Positions 41,220 through 56,774 of a DNA stretch of 64,000 nucleotides are shown piece after piece. Both the position numbers and the translations under genes were made by a program. Source of the stretch: Aromatoleum evansii. Lineage in GTDB: Bacteria; Pseudomonadota; Gammaproteobacteria; Burkholderiales; Rhodocyclaceae. The stretch lies in NCBI RefSeq assembly GCF_012910805.1, contig NZ_WTVK01000007.1:1-64000 (forward strand), given 5' to 3'. The number at the start of each line of letters is the position of its first letter. Positions within the stretch are counted from its first letter, which is position 1. The notes under the pieces were generated by a model, which worked only from the letters and a program-made list of their open reading frames with translations, was not told where the DNA came from and searched no databases.

Positions 41220-42110
41220 TCAGCCGGGGAATACGCCCGTCGACAGATAACGGTCGCCGCGATCGCACACGATCGAGACGATCACGGCATTCTCCAGCCT
41301 GGCGGCAAGCCGCACCGCCACGTGCATCGCCCCACCCGACGAAATGCCTGCGAAGATACCCTCTTCGCGCGCAAGCCGCCGCGTCATTTCCTCGGCATCG
41401 GCCTGGCTCACGTACTCCAGCGCATCCACGCGCGGCTTCTCGTAGATGCGCGGCAGATACGCCTCGGGCCACTTGCGGATGCCGGGGATCTGCGAGCCCT
41501 CCTCGGGCTGGCAGCCGATGATGCTGATCGAAGGCTTCCTTTCCTTCAGGAAGCGCGAGCAACCCATGATCGTGCCCGTCGTTCCCATGCTGCTGACGAA
41601 GTGGGTGATACGTCCGCCCGTCTGTTCCCAGATCTCCGGTCCGGTCGCCTCGTAGTGCGCCAAGGGATTGTCCGGATTGGCAAACTGGTCGAGGATGATG
41701 CCCTTGCCCTCGTCGCGCATGCGCTCGGCGACGTCGCGCGCCATCTCCATGCCCCCCTCGCGCGGCGTCAGCACCAGCTCGGCGCCGAAGGCGCGCATCG
41801 TCTGGCGACGCTCCACGCTCTGGTTCTCGGGCATGACCAGGATCATGCGATAGCCGCGGATTGCGGCTGCCATGGCCAGCGCGATGCCGGTGTTGCCGCT
41901 CGTCGCCTCGATCAGCGTATCGCCGGGGCGGATGTCGCCGCGCCGCTCGGCATGCACGATCATCGACAATGCCGGGCGGTCCTTCACCGAGCCGGCCGGG
42001 TTGTTGCCTTCGAGCTTGGCCAGGATCACGTTGTTGCGCCCCGCCCCGATGCGCTGCAGGCGCACCAGCGGAGTCTGACCCACATAATCGTCGAGCGTCT
42101 TGAAATCCAT
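41220..42110 (-). CDS. cysM: Cysteine synthase B
   Basis: A PLP enzyme of 296 residues making cysteine from O-acetylserine and sulfide or thiosulfate. The PLP Lys is in NPAGSVKDRPAL and the phosphate loop is SMGTTGTIMG; TSGNTG binds substrate. Arg-rich region RFLKERKPSISIIGCQPEEGSQIPGI is characteristic of CysM rather than CysK. Confidence 0.93.
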   Translation of the reverse strand: MDFKTLDDYVGQTPLVRLQRIGAGRNNVILAKLEGNNPAGSVKDRPALSMIVHAERRGDIRPGDTLIEATSGNTGIALAMAAAIRGYRMILVMPENQSVERRQTMRAFGAELVLTPREGGMEMARDVAERMRDEGKGIILDQFANPDNPLAHYEATGPEIWEQTGGRITHFVSSMGTTGTIMGCSRFLKERKPSISIIGCQPEEGSQIPGIRKWPEAYLPRIYEKPRVDALEYVSQADAEEMTRRLAREEGIFAGISSGGAMHVAVRLAARLENAVIVSIVCDRGDRYLSTGVFPG

Positions 42111-42221
42111 CTTGCCTTGTTCCGGAATGGTTGGTCCGCCCCGATCTTAAGCCGCCGCCCCCCGAATCGATAACCCGCCCCCGGCATAAGCTTATAGCGC
42201 CATCGGTGCGCGGCGCGCCTG

Positions 42222-43547
42222 TCAGCGTCTACCGATCCCGTGATACTCGAGGCCGGCGCGCTTCATCGTCGCGGGCTCGTACATGTTGCGGCCGTCAAAC
42301 ACGACCGGATGACGCAGCAGCTCGCGGATCCGGCCGAAGTCGGGACTGCGGAACTCCTTCCACTCCGTCACGATCACCAGCGCGTCCGCCCCCTCGAGGG
42401 CCGCCATCGGACGGTCGACGTAACGCAGCCGCGGCTCGTCGCCAAAGATGCGCCGCGCCTCGCCCATCGCCACCGGATCGTAGGCCGACACCGTTGCACC
42501 GCGGCGGAACAGCTCACCAATCACCACCCGGCTCGGCGCATCGCGCATGTCGTCCGTATTGGGCTTGAACGCGAGCCCCCACAAGCCGAAATGCATTCCC
42601 GAAAGATCGGATCCGAAGCGTGCCACGATCTTGTCCACCACTCTCAGCTTCTGCGCGTCGTTCGCCTGCTCGACCGAGTTCAGGATCAGCAGGTCCCGTC
42701 CATGCTCGCGCCCGGTGCTCACCAGCGCCTTGACGTCCTTGGGGAAACACGAACCGCCGTAGCCGCAGCCGGCGTACAGGAAGTGCCAGCCGATGCGCGG
42801 ATCCGAGCCAATGCCCTGACGCACCAGCTCGATATCGGCCCCCAGCGCCTCGGCCAGGTTCGCCAGCTCGTTCATGAAACTGATGCGGGTCGCCAGCATC
42901 GCGTTCGCCGCGTACTTGGTCAGTTCGGCGCTGCGCACGTCCATGACCAGCAGCTTCTCGTGGTTGCGCTGGAACGGTCCGTAGAGTTCCCGCATCACCT
43001 GGATCGCTCGCTCATCCTCGGCCCCCACGATGATGCGGTCCGGGCGCATGAAATCCTCGACCGCGGCCCCTTCCTTCAGGAACTCCGGGTTCGACACCAC
43101 GCTGAACGGAAGGTCGGCGCCCCTCGCCCCGAGTTCGGCGGCGATCGCAGCACGCACCTTGTCGCCCGTGCCCACCGGCACCGTCGACTTGTCGACCACC
43201 ACCCGATAACCGTCCATGTGACGGCCGATGTTGCGCGCCGCCGCCAGCACGTACTGAAGATCCGCCGATCCGTCCTCGTCCGGCGGCGTGCCGACGGCGA
43301 TGAACTGTATCGCACCGAACCTGGCTGCCATTTCCACATCAGTGGTGAACGAAAGGCGTCCCGCTGCGACGTTTCGTCGCACGATCTCCAGCAGGCCCGG
43401 CTCGTGGATCGGGATCCCGCCCTCCTCGAGGATGCGAATCTTTGCGGGATCGACATCCAGGCACAGCACGTCGTTACCCACGTCGGCGAGGCAGGCGCCG
43501 CTGACGAGGCCCACATAACCGGTACCGACCACGGTGATCTTCATCAA
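42222..43547 (-). CDS. ugd: UDP-glucose 6-dehydrogenase
   Basis: Oxidises UDP-glucose to UDP-glucuronate with two NAD+, feeding surface polysaccharide synthesis. The 441-residue protein has the Rossmann motif [18 protein letters not shown] and the catalytic Cys in [14 protein letters not shown]; the C-terminal domain contains [16 protein letters not shown]. No other polysaccharide genes are adjacent. Confidence 0.95.
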   Translation of the reverse strand: MMKITVVGTGYVGLVSGACLADVGNDVLCLDVDPAKIRILEEGGIPIHEPGLLEIVRRNVAAGRLSFTTDVEMAARFGAIQFIAVGTPPDEDGSADLQYVLAAARNIGRHMDGYRVVVDKSTVPVGTGDKVRAAIAAELGARGADLPFSVVSNPEFLKEGAAVEDFMRPDRIIVGAEDERAIQVMRELYGPFQRNHEKLLVMDVRSAELTKYAANAMLATRISFMNELANLAEALGADIELVRQGIGSDPRIGWHFLYAGCGYGGSCFPKDVKALVSTGREHGRDLLILNSVEQANDAQKLRVVDKIVARFGSDLSGMHFGLWGLAFKPNTDDMRDAPSRVVIGELFRRGATVSAYDPVAMGEARRIFGDEPRLRYVDRPMAALEGADALVIVTEWKEFRSPDFGRIRELLRHPVVFDGRNMYEPATMKRAGLEYHGIGRR

Positions 43548-43617
43548 TTACCCCACGGGAAATGGAAAGCGGCCCGCATTCCGCGAACCGCCGGAAACCT
43601 CGATCAGCGCGCGGCGC

Positions 43618-44793
43618 TCACGGCGCCAGATCGTACTCTTCAGTGCGCCGCGGCGGGTAGGTTTCCCAACCGCCGCAGGCGGGGCAACGCCACTGGAACT
43701 GGCGCGCCTTGAAGCCACACTCGGCGCAACGGTAGCGCGCCACCCTGCGCGTATGGCCGTGGATGAGCTGCTTCACCAGCTCGATGTCGCCGCGCTGCTC
43801 GGAAGGCGCATGCAGCAGCGCCGCCTCCAGGAGCTTGTCGAGACCCAGCAGCGTCGGATTGCGCCGCAACTCCTCGCGCACCAGATCGTACGCGGCGCGC
43901 GACCCCTCCTTCTCGAGCTCCCAGTGGAAGACCTCGTCGAGAAGATCCAGCGAGGCATGCCGCTCGAGCCATGAGCGCAACAGCGTCTGCCCCTGCTCGA
44001 CCCGCCCCAGCTTCGCATGCGCGTCCATCACGCGCTCGGCGACCAGCGCCAGATAGATGGGATCCTGGCTCTCGACGCGCTTCCACACGTCGATCGCCTC
44101 CTCGTAACGCCCCTGCGCAGCCAGCAGGTCGCCCTGAACCAGGCTCGCCCTGACGCAGCGCCGGTTGATCGAGAAGGCCTCGTCCAGATACTTCTGCGTT
44201 TCCTCGTACTTCGAACTCGCGAGGGCCGACGTCGCAAGTTCGCAGTAGAAGTTCGCCACCTCCTTGCGCCACATCACACTCTCGTGATCGGGCAGGGCCT
44301 TGGCCGCTTCCACCGCCTTCGCCCAGTCCTTCTCCTGCTGGTAGATCTCCAGCAGATAACGCATGGCGAGATCGTTGAGGCGGGAATTGCGCAGTTGCGC
44401 GAACACGGCTTCCGCACGATCGAGCAGGCCTGCCTTGAGGTAGTCCTGCCCGAGTTCGGCCAAGGCCTGCAGCCGCTGCTCCTCGGACAGGTCCTCACGA
44501 TCCACCAGATTCTGGTGCATGCGGATGGCACGGTCGGTCTCGCCGCGCCGCCGGAACAGGCTGCCGAGCGCAAAGTGCAGCTCGATCGTCTGCGGATCGA
44601 TCTTCACTGCCTCGATGAACGCATCGATCGCCTTGTCCTGCTGCTCGTTGAGCAGGAAGTTCAGGCCAGAAAGATAGGAACGCGGCAGCGCGCGCGACTC
44701 ATGCACGACCTGGCGGATGTCGATGCGCGCGGCCAGCCAGCCCAGCGCGAAAAACAGCGGCAGGGCAAGAAACCACCAAAGTTCAATGTCCAT
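43618..44793 (-). CDS. lapB: LPS assembly protein LapB
   Basis: LapB (YciM) controls lipopolysaccharide synthesis by presenting LpxC to FtsH. The 391-residue protein has an N-terminal membrane helix (MDIELWWFLALPLFFALGW), a series of TPR repeats, and a C-terminal rubredoxin-like zinc knuckle with four Cys (CAEC and CPAC). ATG at 44793 is chosen because the anchor helix starts there. It directly follows lapA (4-bp gap). Confidence 0.94.
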   Translation of the reverse strand: MDIELWWFLALPLFFALGWLAARIDIRQVVHESRALPRSYLSGLNFLLNEQQDKAIDAFIEAVKIDPQTIELHFALGSLFRRRGETDRAIRMHQNLVDREDLSEEQRLQALAELGQDYLKAGLLDRAEAVFAQLRNSRLNDLAMRYLLEIYQQEKDWAKAVEAAKALPDHESVMWRKEVANFYCELATSALASSKYEETQKYLDEAFSINRRCVRASLVQGDLLAAQGRYEEAIDVWKRVESQDPIYLALVAERVMDAHAKLGRVEQGQTLLRSWLERHASLDLLDEVFHWELEKEGSRAAYDLVREELRRNPTLLGLDKLLEAALLHAPSEQRGDIELVKQLIHGHTRRVARYRCAECGFKARQFQWRCPACGGWETYPPRRTEEYDLAP

Positions 44794-44797
44794 CGGT

Positions 44798-45115
44798 TCA
44801 GAAGGTTTCCGGTGCCTGCATCTCGGACGCGGGCGGAGCGGCGACACCCGGGGCGGCCTGACGGTCCCGCTCGGCGCGCGCGAGCTGGCGGCGCAGGCGG
44901 CCGATCTCGCGGCGCTGGCGCAGCAGCGAACCGAAGGTGGCAGTCACCCCCAGCAGGGCACCCGCGATGAAGGTCACCAGGATTACGAAAACGAGCGGCA
45001 ACTGCCAGGCACTTCCGAAGAAGAACTTGAGGCCGACGAGATGGTCGTTCTTCACTGCGAATCCGAACAGCAGGAAGAACAACAGAAGGCGGAAGAACCA
45101 CATGAGGATACGCAT
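44798..45115 (-). CDS. lapA: LapA-domain membrane protein
   Basis: A 105-residue inner-membrane protein of the LapA (DUF1049) family. Two helices (LLLFFLLFGFAVKN and FVILVTFIAGALLGVTATFG) are followed by a charged coiled coil (LLRQRREIGRLRRQLARAE). It works with LapB in LPS assembly in E. coli. It lies in the conserved rpsA-ihfB-lapA-lapB order. Confidence 0.9.
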   Translation of the reverse strand: MRILMWFFRLLLFFLLFGFAVKNDHLVGLKFFFGSAWQLPLVFVILVTFIAGALLGVTATFGSLLRQRREIGRLRRQLARAERDRQAAPGVAAPPASEMQAPETF

Positions 45116-45143
45116 GGGTTCGAATTATCCCCGAGCAGATGAC

Positions 45144-45171
45144 AAAAAAGAAGGCGGCTCACGCCGCCTTC
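45144..45171 (-). terminator. Rho-independent terminator after ihfB
   Basis: GAAGGCGGC/GCCGCCTTC with a TCAC loop, followed on the minus strand by a six-U run. Ends the ihfB transcript, or partly attenuates read-through into lapA, which starts 29 bp further on. Confidence 0.88.
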
Positions 45172-45207
45172 CCTGTCGATCACGAGGCAAATTTCGGAAC
45201 TCCACGC

Positions 45208-45492
45208 TCAACCCGCGATATCCACGCGTTCGCGCAGTTCCTTGCCTGCCTTGAAATGGGGCACGTACTTCTCCGGCACATGCACCTTGTCACCCGATTT
45301 CGGGTTACGCCCGACACGCGGCGGGCGGTAATTCAACGCAAAGCTGCCAAACCCGCGGATCTCGATGCGATCCCCGCGCGCGAGCGCATCGGACATCGCA
45401 TCGATCACCATCTTGACCGCGTAATCGGCATCCTTTGCGACGAGCTGCGGAAAACGCGCCGCGAGCCTCGCAATCAGCTCCGATTTGGTCAT
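45208..45492 (-). CDS. ihfB: Integration host factor subunit beta
   Basis: The 94-residue partner of IhfA (19.4 kb). It starts [17 protein letters not shown] and carries the DNA-binding arm [20 protein letters not shown]. It lies 12 bp after rpsA, as in most beta- and gammaproteobacteria. Confidence 0.96.
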   Translation of the reverse strand: MTKSELIARLAARFPQLVAKDADYAVKMVIDAMSDALARGDRIEIRGFGSFALNYRPPRVGRNPKSGDKVHVPEKYVPHFKAGKELRERVDIAG

Positions 45493-45504
45493 GACCGATC
45501 AGAT

Positions 45505-47211
<1,707 letters not shown>

Positions 47212-47322
47212 AAGGAGTTGAAATCCAAAAGCCGCCCGAAAGCGGCCACCAGCGGTAGATTGATAAGAACGGATCGCCCCGGAACCCGGAGCCGGCGACC
47301 CACCTTCAGCGGAAACACCCCG

Positions 47323-49257
47323 TCAGGAGCGGACCCGGTCAAGCACAAAGCCGACGGCCTGCTCGACGTCCATTTCGGTGGTATCGAGAAGCACCGCATC
47401 CGGCAGCTTCTGCAGGGGCGCCACGGGCCGGGCGGCGTCGCGCGCATCCCGATCCTGAAGATCCTTCAGAAGACTTTCCATGTTAGCAGCCATTCCCTTT
47501 TCGATCAACTGCTTATAGCGCCGCTCCGCGCGCGCCTGGGCAGTGGCCGTCAGGAAGAACTTGGTACCGGCATCGGGGAAGATCACCGAACCGATATCCC
47601 GCCCCTCGGCGACCAGGCCGGGCGCATGACGGTATTCGCGCTGACGGTCGAGCAGGGCCGCACGCACCTCCGCCAACACCGCCACTTTCGAAGCGCCGAC
47701 CGAGGCTTCCTCGGTCCGGATGGCTTCGGTAACGTCTTCGTCGCCAAGGAACACGCGCCCCTCGGCGAAGCGTGCCGGCAGCGAGCCGGCCAGCACCGCG
47801 ACGTCGGGCTCGTCGTCGAAGGACACTCCCGCCCGCATCGCCGCGAGGGCGACGAGCCGATACAACGATCCGCTGTCGAGGCAGTGGTAGCCCAGCGCTT
47901 CGGCCACCCGCGCCGCGACCGTGCCCTTGCCGGACGCCGACGGCCCGTCGATCGCGATGACCGGCACCGGGCGGGTGACTTCGGCGAAGCGCTCGAAGTA
48001 GGTCGGAAAGGTCTTGTTCACACACTTCGGATCGTTGATCCGAACGCGGCAGTCCCCCAGCGCCGCGAGCGAGAAGCACATCGCCATGCGGTGGTCGTCA
48101 TAGGTGTCAATCGCCGCCGGGACGAGCCGCGCAGGCGCCGTCACGCACAGGTAATCGGGCCCCTCCTCGACCGTGGCGCCGACCTTGCGCAGTTCGTTCG
48201 CCATCGCCGCGATGCGGTCGGTCTCCTTGACCCGCCAGCTCGCGATATTGCGCAGGCGGCACGGGCCGTCGGCAAAGAGGGCGGCGACCGCCAGGGTCAT
48301 TGCTGCATCCGGGATGTGGTTGAGATCGAGGTCGAAGGCCTTGAGGCGCCCCCCGTCGGGCGCGCGCGCCTCGATCCAGTTGTCGCCCATCTCGATGCGG
48401 GCACCGAGTTGCTCGAGCGCCTCCGCGAAACGCACATCCCCCTGGATACTGCTGCGCCCGACCCCTTCAACGCGCAGCGGCCCGCCGCCGATCGCGCCCG
48501 CCGCGAGAAAATACGAGGCCGACGAAGCATCGCCTTCGACGAAGACGACGCCGGGACTACGATAGCGGGCGTTGCCCGGCACGGTGAAACGCTGCCAGCC
48601 CTCGCGCGCGACGACGACGCCGAAACGCGCCATGAGATCGAGGGTGATGCCGATGTAGGGCTTCGATATGAGCTCTCCGACGACCTCGACCGTCGTCTCG
48701 ACACCCGTGAGCGGCAGCGCCATCAACAGGGCCGTCAGGAACTGGCTCGAAACGTCGCCGCGCACACGCACCACGCCACCGGGACGGATCGCGGCCGGAC
48801 GAATGTGGAGCGGCGGAAAGCCTTCATTGCCGACATAGGTGATATCGGCACCGATCTCGCGCAAGCCATCGACCAGATCGCCGATCGGGCGCTCGTGCAT
48901 GCGCGCCACACCGGACAGCCGGTACTCGCCACCGGACAGCGCCAGTGCCGCCGTCAAGGGCCGGAACGCAGTCCCCGCATTGCCGAGAAAGAGATCGGCG
49001 GCCTTCACCGGGAAGGGGCCGCCGACGCCGCGTACGCGATAGTTGTCGCTCTCGCCGTCGCGCGACCATTCGACGCCGAGCGCCTGCAGCGCCTCGAGCA
49101 TGCGCTCGACGTCATCCGACGCGAGCAGGTCGCGAATGTCGGTTTCGCCCTCGGCCAGCGCCGCCAACAGCAGCGTACGGTTCGAGATGCTCTTGGATCC
49201 GGGCAGGCGGACACACCCGCTCGCGCCGAGCAGCGGCGGCAAATCAAGAAATTCCAT
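47323..49257 (-). CDS. aroA-cmk: Fused EPSP synthase / cytidylate kinase
   Basis: A bifunctional 644-residue protein. Residues 1 to about 428 are 3-phosphoshikimate 1-carboxyvinyltransferase ([48 protein letters not shown]). Residues from about 430 are CMP/dCMP kinase ([22 protein letters not shown]-loop, [14 protein letters not shown]). There is no stop, frameshift or long linker at the junction. The two genes are normally adjacent but separate; fusions are known in some betaproteobacteria. ATG at 49257 begins 2 nt after the tyrA stop. rpsA follows. Confidence 0.94.
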   Translation of the reverse strand: MEFLDLPPLLGASGCVRLPGSKSISNRTLLLAALAEGETDIRDLLASDDVERMLEALQALGVEWSRDGESDNYRVRGVGGPFPVKAADLFLGNAGTAFRPLTAALALSGGEYRLSGVARMHERPIGDLVDGLREIGADITYVGNEGFPPLHIRPAAIRPGGVVRVRGDVSSQFLTALLMALPLTGVETTVEVVGELISKPYIGITLDLMARFGVVVAREGWQRFTVPGNARYRSPGVVFVEGDASSASYFLAAGAIGGGPLRVEGVGRSSIQGDVRFAEALEQLGARIEMGDNWIEARAPDGGRLKAFDLDLNHIPDAAMTLAVAALFADGPCRLRNIASWRVKETDRIAAMANELRKVGATVEEGPDYLCVTAPARLVPAAIDTYDDHRMAMCFSLAALGDCRVRINDPKCVNKTFPTYFERFAEVTRPVPVIAIDGPSASGKGTVAARVAEALGYHCLDSGSLYRLVALAAMRAGVSFDDEPDVAVLAGSLPARFAEGRVFLGDEDVTEAIRTEEASVGASKVAVLAEVRAALLDRQREYRHAPGLVAEGRDIGSVIFPDAGTKFFLTATAQARAERRYKQLIEKGMAANMESLLKDLQDRDARDAARPVAPLQKLPDAVLLDTTEMDVEQAVGFVLDRVRS

Positions 49258-49259
49258 GG

Positions 49260-50162
49260 TCACTCCGACCTTGCAGCTGGGTTGGCGGAATTGGCGAACT
49301 GCTCGCCCCACACGTTGCGCGCATGGCGCGCTTCGCTGAATAGCTGTTCGAGACGAGCCGCATCTCCCGACAGGAGCAAGGCGCGCATGTAGGCGAGCTC
49401 GGCGAGGTACTGGTCCAGCTCGGCGAGCAGCGCCTGGCGATTCGCAATGCAGATGTCGCGCCACATCTCCGGGTGGCTCGCCGCGATACGGGTGAAGTCG
49501 CGGAATCCGCCGGCCGCAAAGCTGAACAGCTGCTCGGCGTTGGCCCGCCCCGCAAGATCGTGCACGAGACCGAATGCGAGCAGGTGCGGCAGGTGGCTGA
49601 CCGCGGCGAACACCCGGTCATGCTCCTGCGGCGGCATCTCGTGGATCACGGCCCCACAGGCCTCCCAGGCCTCGCGGACGCGCAGGATGGCGGACGGCTC
49701 GTTTTCCGGCAAGGGCGTGACGACGACCCGCCGGCCGTCGTACAGGCTCGCGAAAGCCGCTTCTACGCCGCTCTTCTCGGCGCCGGCGATGGGATGCCCC
49801 GGCACCGTATGCGCGAGATGCCCGCCAAGATGACGATAGGTCGCCTCGATTACGTCACGTTTGGTGCTGCCGGCGTCGGTGACGACCGTGCCCGGCGCCA
49901 GATGCGGCGCCATCGCCGCCATGACGGCGTCCATCTGGCCGACCGGCGGGGCGAGCAACACGAAGTCCGCGCCGTCGAGCGCGGACGCCCAGTCGCCACA
50001 CACCTCGTCGATCACCCCCAGCTCGACCGCGCGCGCGAGGGACTCCGTGCTACGCCCGATGCCGACGATACGCCGCACCATTCCTGCCCGCCGTAGCGCC
50101 AGCGCGAAGGACCCGCCGATCAGGCCGACGCCGCACACCACCAGCTTGTCGATAACACCCAT
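49260..50162 (-). CDS. tyrA: Prephenate dehydrogenase
   Basis: Converts prephenate to 4-hydroxyphenylpyruvate (or arogenate to tyrosine) using NAD(P)+. The 300-residue protein has the dinucleotide motif [17 protein letters not shown], the catalytic His region [15 protein letters not shown], and no chorismate mutase or ACT domain. It lies between pheA and the aroA-cmk fusion. Confidence 0.93.
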   Translation of the reverse strand: MGVIDKLVVCGVGLIGGSFALALRRAGMVRRIVGIGRSTESLARAVELGVIDEVCGDWASALDGADFVLLAPPVGQMDAVMAAMAPHLAPGTVVTDAGSTKRDVIEATYRHLGGHLAHTVPGHPIAGAEKSGVEAAFASLYDGRRVVVTPLPENEPSAILRVREAWEACGAVIHEMPPQEHDRVFAAVSHLPHLLAFGLVHDLAGRANAEQLFSFAAGGFRDFTRIAASHPEMWRDICIANRQALLAELDQYLAELAYMRALLLSGDAARLEQLFSEARHARNVWGEQFANSANPAARSE

Positions 50163-50272
50163 GCACGAAACTCCGGGGATCCGCGTCCCTCATCCATCAC
50201 TTGCCGACGAGGCAGACGCACGCCTCGCCGGACGTCCGGCACGACAGCCTGCCTCGCGCCCGAGGCGACGCG

Positions 50273-51337
50273 TCAGATCGCGGCCACCGGATAGGAGCCA
50301 AGGATCTTGACGAACGCGGCGCGCTCGTTGAGTTCCTGCAACGCCGCAGAGACGTTCGCATCCTCGCGATGGCCATCGATATCGACGTAGAACACGTACT
50401 CCCACAGCCCGCCACGCGCGGGGCGCGACTGCAGCTTGGTCATATCGACGCCGTGCCGCGCCAGAGGCTCGAGCAGCGCATGCATCGCCCCGGGACGATT
50501 CAGCGACGAGCACACGAGCGAAGTCTTGTCCTCGCCGGACGGGCCCGCATCATGATCGCCGATCACCACGAAACGCGTCGTATTGTTCGGATCATCCTCG
50601 ATGTTCGCCGCCAGTACGTTGAGCCCGTACAGCTCTGCCGCCGCCTCGCCGGCAATGGCGCACGACTCCGGGTCCTCGGAGGCCATGCGCGCGGCCTCGG
50701 CGTTGCTCGCCACCGGCACGCGCGACAGGTGCGCAAGGTTACGGTTGAGCCATTCATGGCACTGCGCGAGCGACTGGGCGTGGGAATACAGGCGCTTTGC
50801 CGCCCCGATCCCCTCGGCCTTCGACAACAGGTGCTGATGGATGCGCAGGTTCACCTCGCCGCAGATCTTCAGCGGATTGGCGAGCAACAGGTCCAGCGCC
50901 CCACCCACCGCACCCTCGGTCGAGTTCTCTACGGGAACGACGCCATAGTCGGCATTCCCCGCCTCCACCGCCCGGAACACGTCGTCGATCGCCGCTGTCG
51001 GCATCAGCGCCGCGGCGCCGCCAAAATGCTTGCGCGCGGCACTCTCCGAGAACGTGCCGGCCGGCCCCAGGTAGGCCACCTTGGTCGGATGCTCCAGCGC
51101 GAGGCAGGCCGACATGATCTCGCGGAAGATCCGCTGCACCGCCTGGTCGGGCAAGGGGCCGGGGTTCGCGGCGGCAAGGCGCCGCAGCACCTGCGCCTCG
51201 CGCTCGGGGCGATACAGGTTCCCCTGCTTGATCACGCCGATGCGCTGCGCACTGCGCGCGCGCTCGGCAAGGCGCGCGAGGATCTCCTCGTCGAGCCGGT
51301 CGATATTGTTCCTGAGATTCTGCAGTTCGTCGCTCAT
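50273..51337 (-). CDS. pheA: Chorismate mutase / prephenate dehydratase
   Basis: A bifunctional 354-residue enzyme of phenylalanine synthesis. Residues 1-90 are an AroQ-type mutase (MSDELQNLRNNIDRLDEEIL), then the dehydratase (VAYLGPAGTFSESAA, PVENSTEGAVGGALDLL, SNAEAARMA), then a C-terminal ACT domain with the Phe-feedback motif TKLQSRPARGGLWEYVFYVD. A 110-bp spacer without a gene separates it from tyrA, where hisC-type genes often sit. Confidence 0.95.
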   Translation of the reverse strand: MSDELQNLRNNIDRLDEEILARLAERARSAQRIGVIKQGNLYRPEREAQVLRRLAAANPGPLPDQAVQRIFREIMSACLALEHPTKVAYLGPAGTFSESAARKHFGGAAALMPTAAIDDVFRAVEAGNADYGVVPVENSTEGAVGGALDLLLANPLKICGEVNLRIHQHLLSKAEGIGAAKRLYSHAQSLAQCHEWLNRNLAHLSRVPVASNAEAARMASEDPESCAIAGEAAAELYGLNVLAANIEDDPNNTTRFVVIGDHDAGPSGEDKTSLVCSSLNRPGAMHALLEPLARHGVDMTKLQSRPARGGLWEYVFYVDIDGHREDANVSAALQELNERAAFVKILGSYPVAAI

Positions 51338-51376
51338 GCTCGCCTCTTCACCCCGCCCGGGGCAGCTCAAGCCGTT

Positions 51377-52474
51377 TCAACCATGTTGCGCGGCAAATCC
51401 GCGCATGTATTCCACCAGCGCACGCACGCCCTCGACCGGCATCGCGTTGTAGATCGAGGCACGCATGCCGCCGACGGACTTGTGACCCTTCAACTGCGTC
51501 AGCCCCGCGGCCTTCGCACCCGCAAGGAACGCATCGTTCAGCGCGTCGTCCGGAAGCAGGAACGGAATGTTCATGCGCGAGCGGCTCCGAACCTCGACCA
51601 TGTTGCGGTAGAAGCCGCTGCCGTCAATGAAATCGTACAGAAGCGCCGCCTTCTCGACGTTGCGCCGCTCCATCGCAGCCAGTCCCCCCTGGACCTTCAG
51701 CCACTGGAACACCAACCCGGCGACGTAGATGCTGTACGTCGGCGGCGTATTCAGCATCGAACCGTTGTCCGCCATGACCTTGTAGTCCATCACGGTCGGC
51801 GTCAGCGGGCTTGCGCGCCCCAGCAAGTCCTCGCGCACGATCACGATGACCAGCCCCGAGGGACCGATATTCTTCTGCGCGCCGGCATAGATCAGGCCGT
51901 AACGGCTGACGTCGGTCGGCCGCGACAGGATGTGCGAGGACATGTCGCCCACGAGCGGAGCCGCGGACCGAGGCAGGTCGTCATCGCCGACCTCCACACC
52001 GTGGATCGTTTCATTGGTGCACAGATGGACGTAGGCGGCGTCCGGATCGAGCGCGAGCTCGTCGGCCCGCAATGCCCGAGTGAAACCACACGATTCCGTG
52101 CTACCGACGAGACGCACCTTGCCACCCAGCGCCCCCGCGAGGCGTTGCGCCTCCTTGTGCGCCTTCTGCGACCAGGTCCCCGTCACGAGATAGTCCGCCG
52201 AACCGCCGCCCAGCAGATTCATCGGAATCTGCGCAAACTGCTGCGTGGCCCCGCCTTGCAGAAACAGCACGCGGTAGTTACGTGGAATCGCCATCAGCTC
52301 GCGCAGGTCGGCTTCGGCCTGCTCGATGATGGACGTAAACTCCTTGCCGCGATGGCTCATTTCCATCACGCCGCAGCCGGCGCCGTGCCAGTCGAGCATC
52401 TCCTCGGCGGCCTGGCGCAACACCGGCTCCGGCAAGGCCGCGGGACCGGCACTGAAATTGAACACCCGGGTCAT
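51377..52474 (-). CDS. serC: Phosphoserine aminotransferase
   Basis: PLP enzyme of serine and pyridoxine synthesis, 365 residues. It starts [19 protein letters not shown]; the PLP Lys lies in [16 protein letters not shown]. An upstream in-frame extension overlaps gyrA and is rejected. It sits 25 bp after gyrA and 39 bp before pheA. Confidence 0.96.
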   Translation of the reverse strand: MTRVFNFSAGPAALPEPVLRQAAEEMLDWHGAGCGVMEMSHRGKEFTSIIEQAEADLRELMAIPRNYRVLFLQGGATQQFAQIPMNLLGGGSADYLVTGTWSQKAHKEAQRLAGALGGKVRLVGSTESCGFTRALRADELALDPDAAYVHLCTNETIHGVEVGDDDLPRSAAPLVGDMSSHILSRPTDVSRYGLIYAGAQKNIGPSGLVIVIVREDLLGRASPLTPTVMDYKVMADNGSMLNTPPTYSIYVAGLVFQWLKVQGGLAAMERRNVEKAALLYDFIDGSGFYRNMVEVRSRSRMNIPFLLPDDALNDAFLAGAKAAGLTQLKGHKSVGGMRASIYNAMPVEGVRALVEYMRGFAAQHG

Positions 52475-52499
52475 GATCCAGTCACTCCTAGTGCGCGTC

Positions 52500-55112
<2,613 letters not shown>

Positions 55113-55352
55113 TTGGCGGCGACGGCAAAAACGGCGAGGTAAAAACGTTAAATCTTAACACGCCGACCGCGGCTCCCGCCCGCGCCGTTCAGGTGCGCAA
55201 TTGTTCGCCCCCGACCCATGTGCTTAAATCGGAAGCACAGCCGCCCGGCGACCGCCCGCGCGTCGCGAAAACCGCGCCATCCGCGATTCCCGCCCCCGGA
55301 CCGGCTGGCAGGCGGGCAACACGCCGCCCGACCACTACATGGAGACTTCACG

Positions 55353-56672
55353 GTGAGCCAACCCGCCGACCTCGTGATCAATGCACGCTGGGTCATTCCC
55401 GTCGAACCCGCAAACCTGACGCTGGAACACCACGCGGTAGTGATCCGCGGCGGAAAGATCATGGATCTTCTCCCGCAGGAGCTCGCCCGCACCCGCTACC
55501 GCGCGGACCGCAGCATCAGCCTGTCCGATCACGTTCTCATTCCCGGCCTGGTAAACCTCCACGCACACAGCCCCATGGCGCTGATGCGCGGCATCGCGGA
55601 CGACCTTCCCCTGATGCGCTGGCTGCAGGAAGCGATCTGGCCCGCCGAAGGGAAGCACGTCTCGAGCGCTTTCGTGCGCGAAGGCACCTTGCTGGCGATC
55701 GCCGAGATGCTGCGCGGCGGCACCACCACCTGCAATGAAATGTACTTCCACCCCGCCGCAGCCGCCGAGGCCTTCGACCTGCTAGGCATGCGCGCCGTGA
55801 TCGGCCTCACCACGCTCGAATTCCCGACGCCCTACGCCAGCGACGCCGACGACTATCTGCGCAAGGGCCTCGCTGCGAGGGACGCGTGGAAGAACCACCC
55901 GCTGATCGGCTTCGCCCTCGCGCCGCATGCGCCCTACACCGTCTCGGACGCCACGTTCGTGCGCATCGCAGCCCTTGCCGCAGAGCTCGACATCCCGATT
56001 CACACCCATATCCACGAAACCGCACAGGAAGTCGCGGACTCCATCGCCCAATTCGGCAAGCGCCCGCTGGCGAGGCTGGCCGGACTCGACCTGCTGGGCG
56101 AAAATTTCATCGGCGTGCATGCAGTGCATCTCGACGACTCCGACATCGAGTTGCTGCAGCGCCACCACTGCAGCATTGCCCACTGCCCCACCTCGAACAT
56201 GAAACTCGCGAGCGGCATCGCACCGCTCGCCAGGCTGCAGGCGGCGGACATCCTCACCGGCCTCGGCACCGACGGCGCCGCGAGCAACAACCGCCTGGAC
56301 CTGTTCCAGGAAATCCGCCACGCCAGCCTTCTCGCCAAGGTATCGACGCTCGACGCCACCACCCTGCCCGCGCATGCCGCGCTGCGCATGGCCACCCTGA
56401 ACGGTGCCCGAGCCCTTGGCCTCGGCGACCGCATCGGCTCCATCGAAGCAGGGAAGGCAGCCGATCTCTGCGCGATCGCCCTCGACACCTTCGAGACCCG
56501 CCCGTGCTTCAACCCGGCGTCCCACCTCGTGCACGTGGCGGGCCGCGAACATGTCTCGCACGTATGGGTTGCGGGCGAGATCCGCGTGGATAAAGGGAAT
56601 GCAGTGTTGCAATTAAACGACACGGAATTGCTTGGCTTTGCCGCGCTGTGGCAAACTAGACTTAGTAACTGA
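55353..56672 (+). CDS. mtaD: 5-methylthioadenosine/S-adenosylhomocysteine deaminase
   Basis: A metal-dependent amidohydrolase of the TRZ/ATZ group, 439 residues. Metal ligands appear in NLHAHSPMAL, THIHETAQE, VHAVHLDD and GTDGAASNNRLD. Deaminates methylthioadenosine or SAH in SAM salvage. The GTG at 55353 with GGAG nine nt upstream is preferred to an upstream ATG in the gyrA-mtaD divergent spacer. The family also holds related nucleobase deaminases. Confidence 0.87.
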   Translation: MSQPADLVINARWVIPVEPANLTLEHHAVVIRGGKIMDLLPQELARTRYRADRSISLSDHVLIPGLVNLHAHSPMALMRGIADDLPLMRWLQEAIWPAEGKHVSSAFVREGTLLAIAEMLRGGTTTCNEMYFHPAAAAEAFDLLGMRAVIGLTTLEFPTPYASDADDYLRKGLAARDAWKNHPLIGFALAPHAPYTVSDATFVRIAALAAELDIPIHTHIHETAQEVADSIAQFGKRPLARLAGLDLLGENFIGVHAVHLDDSDIELLQRHHCSIAHCPTSNMKLASGIAPLARLQAADILTGLGTDGAASNNRLDLFQEIRHASLLAKVSTLDATTLPAHAALRMATLNGARALGLGDRIGSIEAGKAADLCAIALDTFETRPCFNPASHLVHVAGREHVSHVWVAGEIRVDKGNAVLQLNDTELLGFAALWQTRLSN

Positions 56673-56720
56673 ACTGGATATGTGCTGCGAGTTGCTGTCG
56701 CGGGAATCAACGCATCAGCC

Positions 56721-56748
56721 TTGGCAGGCTTAATTGTTACCCTATTCA
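56721..56748 (+). promoter_or_regulatory. Candidate promoter of the ompA-family gene
   Basis: TTGGCA and TATTCA are separated by 16 bp in an AT-rich stretch, about 26 bp before the ATG. The same TTGGCA-N16 layout precedes the lipoprotein at 6953. Confidence 0.45.
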
Positions 56749-56774
56749 TCCTCTTGCCAATCGACGAGGAAATT